Shown here piece by piece: positions 1 to 5,141 of a stretch of 8,691 nucleotides of DNA (positions are counted from its first letter, which is position 1; each line of letters begins with the position of its first letter). Where the stretch lies: positions 1 through 8,691 of the forward strand of contig JAIRYL010000132.1 in assembly GCA_031267775.1 (NCBI GenBank). The letters are read 5' to 3'. Below the pieces are notes generated by a model. It saw only the letters and a program-made list of their open reading frames with translations, was not told where the DNA came from and made no database searches. Made by a program: the position numbers and the translations under genes. Source of the DNA: Tannerellaceae bacterium. GTDB lineage: Bacteria; Bacteroidota; Bacteroidia; Bacteroidales; Tannerellaceae.

Positions 1-924
1 GGGATTATAACCCAGCAATGATTTAGCCTTATCAATATTTGCCAGTGAATGAGGTATATCGCCCGTTCTGTCCGGCCCGTGAACGACCTCGACAGTTGCA
101 ATTGCGGGATCGTATTCGCTTAAAAATTCTTTTAAGCAGGCTATGAGTTGATTTAATGTCGTCCTTTCTCCGAAAGCCGTGTTGTATACGGTATTTAAAG
201 CGGCTTTATGGGTTGTGGTTAAAGCCAGCAGGTTCATTTGGACTACATTTTTTATATACGTAAAATCCCGCGAATATTCGCCGTCGCCGTTGATTACGGG
301 CGATTCGTGATCGATCAGTTTTTTTATAAACAGAGGGATTACGGCGGCATAGGCTCCATGAGGGTCTTGCCGTTGTCCAAATACGTTAAAATAGCGCAGG
401 CCGATGCAATTCATTCCATATACGCGCGAGAATACGTGAGCGTATAGCTCATTTGCATATTTGGTTACAGCGTATGGTGAAAGAGGTTTGCCTATTGCGT
501 CTTCAACTTTGGGCAAAGACGCAGAATCTCCATACGTAGAAGAACTGGCTGCGTATATGAAACGTTTTACGTCGTTTTCTTTTGCGGCAACGAGCATATT
601 CAGAAATCCGGTAACATTCACGTCATTCGTTGTAACCGGATCTTTAATAGAACGCGGGACAGAACCCAGAGCGGCTTCATGCAAGATATAGTCTACATTC
701 TCCGCCGCCCGTTGGCAATCATCCCTGTTGCGAATATCTCCAACCAACAGTTTAAATTTTTTATTGCCCAGTAAATGCGTTATATTTTCAATTTTACCGG
801 TGGAAAAATTATCTAAACAGATAACATTACAATTGTAATGAAGCAATTCTTCGCACAGGTTAGAACCTATAAAACCGGCCCCTCCGGTTACTGTTATATT
901 GGCGTCTGCCAGTTGATGACTCAT
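1..924 (-). CDS. wbpP: UDP-N-acetylglucosamine 4-epimerase, WbpP/TviC type (3' end cut by window edge)
   Basis: Extended short-chain dehydrogenase/reductase that, in its family, interconverts UDP-GlcNAc and UDP-GalNAc (or the uronic acids) in the cytoplasm for surface polysaccharide synthesis. The 308 visible residues are open to the window edge; about 30 C-terminal residues of a usual ~340 are missing. Visible motifs are the NAD-binding GGAGFIGS (residues 14-21), an acidic D38 at the end of strand 2 suited to NAD, HEAALGSVPRSI, the SSS triad at 127-129 with S128 at the catalytic spacing, and the YxxxK pair Y151/K155. RYFNVFGQRQDP, GAYAAVIP and NGDGEYSRDFTYI follow. HEAALGSVPRS and KPLSPYAVTK are typical of the WbpP group rather than of GalE. 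The ATG at 924-922 overlaps the stop of the preceding dehydratase gene as ATGA, which fixes the start and suggests translational coupling. Substrate preference (N-acetylated or not) is inferred from motif similarity only. Confidence 0.9.
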   Translation of the reverse strand, partial: MSHQLADANITVTGGAGFIGSNLCEELLHYNCNVICLDNFSTGKIENITHLLGNKKFKLLVGDIRNRDDCQRAAENVDYILHEAALGSVPRSIKDPVTTNDVNVTGFLNMLVAAKENDVKRFIYAASSSTYGDSASLPKVEDAIGKPLSPYAVTKYANELYAHVFSRVYGMNCIGLRYFNVFGQRQDPHGAYAAVIPLFIKKLIDHESPVINGDGEYSRDFTYIKNVVQMNLLALTTTHKAALNTVYNTAFGERTTLNQLIACLKEFLSEYDPAIATVEVVHGPDRTGDIPHSLANIDKAKSLLGYNP

Positions 925-2861
925 CGTTTTTTCAATATTCTATATCCTGTCTCCGCATCCAGGTATTCATAGCTGGATTGTTTGCTGCGAAATTCGGGGA
1001 TGGCTGTTTTTAGCTGGCGGACTGTTTCCGTTACGTCTACGTTGCGGGCTGTTTCGCAAAGGGCGAGTATTTGAGGCAGGACGTCTGCGTAGTCGTATTC
1101 GCGTACGCGCGCTTTACATATCTTTGGGTTGGATGTGGGAAGGGCGTTTTCCTTAGTGGCCAACAGTTCTTCGTACAGTTTTTCTCCCGGACGAAGGCCG
1201 GTGTACGCTATTTGTATGTCTTTCCCGGGTTCCATGCCGGCCAGTTCGATCATGCGCCGCGCCAGGTCGGCTATTTTAACCGGTTCTCCCATATCGAATA
1301 TGAATATCTCGTTTCCTTCGCCGATACTGGCGGCTTCCAGCACCAGGCTGCACGCTTCGGGGATTGTCATGAAGTAGCGGATGATGTCCGGATGGGTTAC
1401 CGTAAGCGGGCCTCCCTTGCGTAACTGTTCGCGGAAACGGGGGATAACGGAACCGTTGCTTCCCAGTACGTTACCGAAACGGGTGGTTGTGAAGCGGGTG
1501 ATTCCTTCTTTCCTGCCCTGACTGATGCTCAAGCCCAGACTTTGTATGTAAATTTCGGCCATACGTTTGGACGCGCCCATTACATTGGCGGGATTTACAG
1601 CCTTGTCGGTGGAAATCATAACGAACTGTTCCACGCCGTATTTTACGGACAGGTCGGCTATGTTTACCGTACCGCCCACGTTCGACAATACAGCTTCGCA
1701 GGGATTTTCTTCCATCAGCGGAACATGCTTGTAGGCCGCCGCATGGAAGACCACCTGCGGATAGAAGCGGGCAAACAGGTTTTCCATCCGCTCCCTGATC
1801 CGCACGTCTCCGATGATGAAATGGAACTTTATCTCCGGGAATTTTTCTTCCAGTTCCAGGCGGATATTGTGAAGCGGGGTTTCGGCATTATCAATCAGGA
1901 TCAGTTGTTTCGCTCCCAGGCGACATACTTGCCGGCTCAGTTCGCCTCCGATGGAGCCGGCGGCGCCTGTTACCAGTATGACTTTGTTTTGCAGATGAGA
2001 GACGATCTCCGCCAGATTAATCCGTATTTCTTCCCGGTTCAACAAATCTTCGATACGCACTTCCGGCAGATATTTGTTATTTTCGCGCCATTCGTCTATG
2101 GAAGGTAAAATCAGCATGCGCACTTTTCTTTTTTCGCAGAAACGGATTAACTGTTCCTGTTCTTTTTTTACCGATTTATAATCGGGGAAAAGAACCGCTT
2201 TCACGTTTAGCCGGACGGTCAGCCTGTCAAATTCTTCCTGTTTTTTTATGCCGTACGTTCTGTATTTCCCCATGCGAAGCGCATGCGTATGATCCATATT
2301 GAGAAAACCGGCTATCCGGTAATTCCGCTCGATGGCAGCTAATGAAGAACCTATTAAAGAAACGGAACGGGGGCCTGAATCTAAAATCAGCAAACGGTCT
2401 CTTTCCGTCCGGTTATTTACGCCATCCACCATCTGATTGTAAATACTGATTAAAACAACCCGCAGAAAAATCAACATAAAAAAAGTAATGGAGACGTCTA
2501 TTATGGCTGCAACAAAAAGGTATGGAGTATCTGGCGTTTCCGGAAAAAAGAAAGCGGCAGGAAACAAACCTGCGGCTTTCAGCAAAGACGCCAGACCGAT
2601 ACGGCCCGCTTCTACAAAAGTAGAATGACGAATGACGCCCTTATACGTTTGAAAAAATAAAAAACTGATGGCGCTGCACAGGGTTGACGCGAATAAAACA
2701 GGCGCCATAAACCGGATGGAGGATGTTGCCATTAATATCAAATCAATCACTAAAAATGATATAACGGTAGAAGATACCGATAAAAACAAATCGCTGATAA
2801 AAATCAACCATCTATTTAAGTATGGCAACTGAAGCAGCTTAGAGAAAAAATTGTTTTCCAA
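921..2861 (-). CDS. Membrane-bound UDP-GlcNAc 4,6-dehydratase of the WbpM/PglF/CapD family
   Basis: Polysaccharide-biosynthesis dehydratase of 646 residues, the usual length of the large membrane-bound form. Family members convert UDP-GlcNAc to a 4-keto-6-deoxy sugar on the cytoplasmic face of the inner membrane, a precursor of QuiNAc, FucNAc or bacillosamine-type residues. Four hydrophobic segments lie at about 17-43, 52-71, 88-107 and 114-142. A first Rossmann-like domain follows at about 153-256; its glycine-rich loop is degenerate (LDSGPRSVSL). The catalytic domain has VTGAAGSIGGE (297-307), HAAAYKHVPLMEENP (373-387), the STDK motif (417-420) and M428/K432, where Met replaces the usual SDR Tyr as in WbpM and PglF. 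RFGNVLGSNGSVIP (461-474) and LRPGEKLYEELL (556-567) complete it. No ATG fits: an in-frame TAA lies five codons upstream of a TTG at 2861-2859, and the next in-frame ATG would remove the first membrane segment, so TTG is the likely start. It precedes the epimerase gene with an ATGA overlap. The exact sugar product is not determined. Confidence 0.92.
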   Translation of the reverse strand: MENNFFSKLLQLPYLNRWLIFISDLFLSVSSTVISFLVIDLILMATSSIRFMAPVLFASTLCSAISFLFFQTYKGVIRHSTFVEAGRIGLASLLKAAGLFPAAFFFPETPDTPYLFVAAIIDVSITFFMLIFLRVVLISIYNQMVDGVNNRTERDRLLILDSGPRSVSLIGSSLAAIERNYRIAGFLNMDHTHALRMGKYRTYGIKKQEEFDRLTVRLNVKAVLFPDYKSVKKEQEQLIRFCEKRKVRMLILPSIDEWRENNKYLPEVRIEDLLNREEIRINLAEIVSHLQNKVILVTGAAGSIGGELSRQVCRLGAKQLILIDNAETPLHNIRLELEEKFPEIKFHFIIGDVRIRERMENLFARFYPQVVFHAAAYKHVPLMEENPCEAVLSNVGGTVNIADLSVKYGVEQFVMISTDKAVNPANVMGASKRMAEIYIQSLGLSISQGRKEGITRFTTTRFGNVLGSNGSVIPRFREQLRKGGPLTVTHPDIIRYFMTIPEACSLVLEAASIGEGNEIFIFDMGEPVKIADLARRMIELAGMEPGKDIQIAYTGLRPGEKLYEELLATKENALPTSNPKICKARVREYDYADVLPQILALCETARNVDVTETVRQLKTAIPEFRSKQSSYEYLDAETGYRILKKR

Positions 2862-2930
2862 TTGAATAAAGGGTTATATGCAGCAAAGTTCGTCACTCCC
2901 GAAAAGTAACTTTTAAAAAGTGTATGCCTA

Positions 2931-2960
2931 TCGTCTTTTTTTCCGTCTCTTTTTAAGAGA
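2931..2960 (+). repeat. Left arm of the 30-bp inverted repeat
   Basis: The arm reads from the outer end TCGTC, through a T run and CCGTCTC, to TTAAGAGA. It contains the near-palindrome TCTCTT-TTT-AAGAGA (6-bp arms, 3-bp centre), so each repeat arm is itself dyad symmetric, as expected of a binding site for a dimeric protein. It lies in the leader of the leftward transcript if the promoter box at 2989-2996 is used. Confidence 0.85.
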
Positions 2961-2988
2961 AACATAGAAAAACACATTATTTTGCCTG

Positions 2989-2996
2989 CAAACATA
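2989..2996 (-). promoter_or_regulatory. Candidate -7 box (TATGTTTG) of a leftward promoter
   Basis: On the minus strand this reads TATGTTTG, an exact match to the Bacteroidota primary-sigma -7 consensus TAnnTTTG. Transcription would begin around 2982 and run through the left repeat arm into the dehydratase gene with a leader of about 120 nt. A -33 TTTG at the normal spacing of about 19-21 is not present; the nearest TTTG is only 11 bases upstream, so the promoter may be weak or need an activator. If the segment inverted, the box would occupy about 3058-3065 and face right. Confidence 0.45.
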
Positions 2997-3037
2997 CGAT
3001 ATTTTTTCAAATCCTATTCCATAATCAGCCTTTTTCG

Positions 3038-3100
3038 CTGTTTTTCCCCTCAATTTATCTGTTTTTCCCCCTAATTTATCTGTTTTTTCTCTCTCTCTTA
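3038..3100. repeat. Tandem 21-bp direct repeats upstream of the leftward promoter box
   Basis: Three consecutive 21-bp units begin at 3038, 3059 and 3080, each starting CTGTTTTT. The first two agree at 19 of 21 positions (CTGTTTTTCCCC then an AATTTAT end); the third keeps only the first part before running into the CT-rich stretch and the right repeat arm. A period of 21 bp is two helical turns, which would put identical sites on one face of the DNA. The units lie about 40-100 bp upstream of the leftward -7 box, a plausible position for an activator or an A/T-rich upstream element. The function is unknown. Confidence 0.65.
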
Positions 3101-3123
3101 AAAAGAGACGGAAAAAAAAACGA
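3094..3123 (-). repeat. Right arm of the 30-bp inverted repeat
   Basis: Its reverse complement matches the left arm at 29 of 30 bases, including the full dyad core and the CCG that follows the T tract. The CT-rich run CTCTCTCT just inside the arm has no counterpart at the left arm, so homology stops close to the arm boundary. Confidence 0.85.
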
Positions 3124-3286
3124 TCACTTCTAAGCGCTTTTCCAACTGATAATGAATTGTTTCCGGTTTTCTTTGAGAAGTACGGAAGTAAAAGTGATTT
3201 CTGATCTTTTTTTTCTTTTAAATTTAAACGCTTATCCGGTATTTACTTTTTTCTTTTCGGATTTTTTGTATCTTGCAGCAAGAATT

Positions 3287-3291
3287 GGAGG
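3287..3291 (+). promoter_or_regulatory. Ribosome binding site GGAGG deciding the start at 3296
   Basis: GGAGG lies four bases before the ATG at 3296-3298. Such sites are uncommon in Bacteroidota, and no other start in this window has one as clear. It supports the ATG at 3296 over the in-frame ATG at 3152, whose extra 48 residues lie before an obvious signal peptide. Confidence 0.6.
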
Positions 3292-3295
3292 TTGT

Positions 3296-4126
3296 ATGAA
3301 ACGAAGATGTTTATTATTATTGATGATTTTATCAGGCGCGTATTTTGCGCTTGCGCAAACGCCGGCAAAACTTACTTATACCGTTAATAAGGAGGGGAAG
3401 GTTATTGCAATTCCCAAGTATAAAACATACGAGTTATCTATCCCCGAATATTCTTATAAATCGTATACTCCTTCATCTAAAATGAAGATGGAAATGAAAT
3501 TGCAGGAGTTCATTCCCGAATACCGGCTTTCATTGGATGAACGTCCGATGGATATGCAGGTTTTATCGGCTGCTTACCGTCCTTTCTTCGATATATATGC
3601 GCCTATGATGCGGGCTGTTTCGCCAACGGCTTTTGATTTCCAGGAAACATCCATTGTTCCCGTCAATGATAATATGGCTTTCTTTGCTACCGGCGTTCAG
3701 TATTCGTGGCCTGGTATGGGCGGGCTGACAACGATTAATCCGGGTATGATGTGGCGGCAGAATAACTGGACTGTAACCGGCGGGGGATTTGCCGGACGGT
3801 ATTACACCCCTTTTAATCCTCATCCGGAATATATGGGCGGCGCCAACCTGCAAGTAAGGTATGATGTGAATGAACGGATTGCGTTACGTACATGGGGACA
3901 GTATACGTATTACGACGGCGCTGAGAAAAACAATCCGCATCTGTTGATGAGTCCTTTCTATAATCATACCAGCGTGGGCGGCGCTGCGGAATTTATGATT
4001 AACGAGAACTTCGGGATAGGCGGCGGCGTCAACTATGAATACAATCCGCACAAACGGCGTATGGAACCTCAATACCTGCTATTCCCCGTCTTCAGGAGTA
4101 AAAATATTAAAGTCGGCGTCTGGTAA
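3296..4126 (+). CDS. Secreted protein, probable small outer-membrane beta-barrel, unassigned family
   Basis: I do not recognise this protein. From the ATG at 3296 it has 276 residues. It begins with a clear signal peptide: MKRR, a hydrophobic core, and a likely cleavage after ALA at residue 20, before QTPAKL. The mature N-terminal third is charged and carries several KxYxxxEY-like stretches. From about residue 115 it has alternating aromatic/polar strands rich in Gly, Tyr and Trp (for example GVQYSWPGMGG, WTVTGGGFAGRYY, NFGIGGGVNYEYN), and it ends in KVGVW. A terminal aromatic residue and amphipathic strands are what a small outer-membrane barrel shows. The start is chosen by the GGAGG site and the signal peptide. 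The gene is alone on its strand, diverges from the polysaccharide genes across the inverted-repeat region, and converges with the DUF4249 gene, overlapping it by 48 bp. Outer-membrane location is an inference; the role is unknown. Confidence 0.75.
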   Translation: MKRRCLLLLMILSGAYFALAQTPAKLTYTVNKEGKVIAIPKYKTYELSIPEYSYKSYTPSSKMKMEMKLQEFIPEYRLSLDERPMDMQVLSAAYRPFFDIYAPMMRAVSPTAFDFQETSIVPVNDNMAFFATGVQYSWPGMGGLTTINPGMMWRQNNWTVTGGGFAGRYYTPFNPHPEYMGGANLQVRYDVNERIALRTWGQYTYYDGAEKNNPHLLMSPFYNHTSVGGAAEFMINENFGIGGGVNYEYNPHKRRMEPQYLLFPVFRSKNIKVGVW

Positions 4127-5137
4127 GGAGTATACGTTATAATATTCGGGCGGCGACATACCGGGCGCTACCTTAAACTCGTATATAGCCGCTTGCCTGG
4201 CCGACAACAAACCATATCCATTCCGAACGTTTGTATAGGTGGGAACCGGTTCGCGAAGCCCTACAGAGCCGAAAGGGTCTTCTTTTTGTTTCCATTGCAA
4301 GAGCTTGGAACGATAATATAAATAGTACGATTCCGATATGGAATATAAATACATCCGGCAGGCGCTGACAAACGATAAAGAGTCGCTATCGTATGAACCA
4401 AGCACATTATTCAGCGTAAACTTCAATGTATACTCGCCGGTAGTAATAGCCTTATCGTTGAATATAAAAAAGGAAGTATCATAAGAATCGGCAAAAGAAG
4501 AATCGAAAAAATAAACAGGCTCCAGCTTTTCAAACAGCAGATCTTCATTATGGGCTACAAAAACAGGCAAATTTATTTTTGTAAGCGTATCTTTTTTATT
4601 TATACCATATCCCTCAAGGGCAAGCATATAATAATTCGTCTCGTTCTCAGGTTCTTTAAAACGCAATTTCACATCGATCATATTCTCTCCGAGATAATAA
4701 GAGGTTGAGGTCTCTTTATACATTTGCGTATCAACCGATAAAATGCAGGGCTGTGAAGGAATAGACACTTCTGCCGAAAGAGGGTCGAAACCGTCGGCCT
4801 GCACTTCCATCCGTATCCTATCTCCTACAGACGGATAATAGCCCGGTAAACGATAACGTCCGTCTTTTTCTTTTTCCATTACGCCCTGTTTTACGTCGTT
4901 TGCAAAGACCTCAATAGACGTTTTATAAGGAAAATAAGACGGTAAGGAATCCGGATTATTATCATAAATATCGCGAACCGTTCGGGAGACGGTAGCCGTT
5001 ATCATTGAATCGGCAGATAAGAAAGCGTTCAATACGACAGACGCTTTGGGTAAATCAATGGATAGTTCGATGTTTTTTTCACAAGACAACATGAAAAAAC
5101 AAATCAGTATCCACCCTGTTTTTAGGAAGCGTTTCAT
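4079..5137 (-). CDS. DUF4249-family surface lipoprotein, partner of the adjacent TonB-dependent receptor
   Basis: The protein has 352 residues from the ATG at 5137-5135. That start gives a classic lipoprotein signal: MKRFLK, a hydrophobic stretch, then the lipobox MLSC with the lipidated Cys at 19, followed by EKNIELSIDLP. DUF4249 proteins typically start with such a Cys followed by acidic and DLP residues. Upstream ATGs in the same frame (to 5206) would lie inside the receptor gene and hide the lipobox, so they were not used. An immunoglobulin-like N-terminal part (strands around 30-130, including GYYPSVGDRIRMEV at about 99-112) leads to a C-terminal segment with EDPFGSVGLREP and YTNVRNGYGLLSA (about 286-313), which fits the family. 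It starts 4 bp after the receptor stop, so both are surely co-transcribed. In Bacteroidota DUF4249 genes commonly follow TonB-dependent receptors. A substrate-binding or lid role like that of SusD is inference. Confidence 0.85.
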   Translation of the reverse strand: MKRFLKTGWILICFFMLSCEKNIELSIDLPKASVVLNAFLSADSMITATVSRTVRDIYDNNPDSLPSYFPYKTSIEVFANDVKQGVMEKEKDGRYRLPGYYPSVGDRIRMEVQADGFDPLSAEVSIPSQPCILSVDTQMYKETSTSYYLGENMIDVKLRFKEPENETNYYMLALEGYGINKKDTLTKINLPVFVAHNEDLLFEKLEPVYFFDSSFADSYDTSFFIFNDKAITTGEYTLKFTLNNVLGSYDSDSLSFVSACRMYLYSISESYYLYYRSKLLQWKQKEDPFGSVGLREPVPTYTNVRNGYGLLSARQAAIYEFKVAPGMSPPEYYNVYSLPDADFNIFTPEDGE

Positions 5138-5141
5138 TTTT

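Larger units (their letters stand above)
2931..3123. repeat. Possible invertible promoter segment bounded by 30-bp inverted repeats
   Basis: The left arm 2931-2960 and the reverse complement of the right arm 3094-3123 agree at 29 of 30 positions; the single difference is at the fifth base of the arm. They enclose 133 bp (2961-3093), giving a 193-bp unit. Each arm holds the core CCGTCTCTTTTTAAGAGA preceded by a T tract. Invertible capsule promoters of Bacteroidales have inverted repeats of roughly this size around a promoter of roughly this length, placed directly upstream of polysaccharide genes. Here the segment sits upstream of the dehydratase gene and contains a leftward promoter box. The repeat is seen directly; invertibility is inferred. 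No recombinase gene is in the window. A miniature transposable element is the main alternative, but no target-site duplication is evident. Confidence 0.6.
2862..3295. other. Gene-free divergent regulatory region with an inverted-repeat-bounded segment
   Basis: This 434-bp stretch separates the leftward dehydratase gene from the rightward secreted-protein gene. It is AT-rich with long T tracts and has no convincing coding frame or RNA gene. It holds a 30-bp inverted repeat pair (2931-2960 and 3094-3123), an enclosed 133-bp segment with a leftward TAnnTTTG box and 21-bp tandem repeats, and a leftward leader of about 70 bp from the left arm to the TTG start. On the right side, 3124-3295 shows only a weak -7-like TATCTTGC at 3269-3276, which is close to the start codon and poorly matched, and a GGAGG ribosome site. 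Confidence 0.8.

Noticed and set aside
153..447. Plus-strand open frame at 238-447 and nearby opposite-strand frames
   Set aside because: The minus strand here encodes an unbroken WbpP-type epimerase with conserved motifs; the plus-strand frame is a shadow.
1071..2108. Several plus-strand open frames opposite the dehydratase gene
   Set aside because: They are antisense shadows of a gene with strong family motifs throughout its length, and show no motifs of their own.
2931..2960. Intrinsic transcription terminator
   Set aside because: The dyad is AT-rich with only six pairs, and the T tract lies before the hairpin on the plus strand and appears as an A tract after it on the minus strand, so neither direction gives hairpin followed by U-run.
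2816..3010. Minus-strand open frame of 64 codons across the leader and start of the dehydratase gene
   Set aside because: It overlaps the dehydratase start in another frame and crosses the inverted-repeat arm and promoter box. It has no domain-like pattern and no ribosome site, so it looks like chance.
3038..3100. CRISPR-like repeat array
   Set aside because: The units are directly tandem with no spacers and only two are well conserved.
2931..3123. Miniature inverted-repeat transposable element
   Set aside because: The length and terminal repeats would fit, but I find no target-site duplication at the outer ends, and the arms enclose a promoter box rather than unrelated DNA. Kept only as an alternative to the switch.
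3152..3295. In-frame upstream extension of the secreted-protein gene
   Set aside because: It would put 48 Phe/Leu-rich residues before a perfect signal peptide. The GGAGG and ATG at 3296 give a better start.
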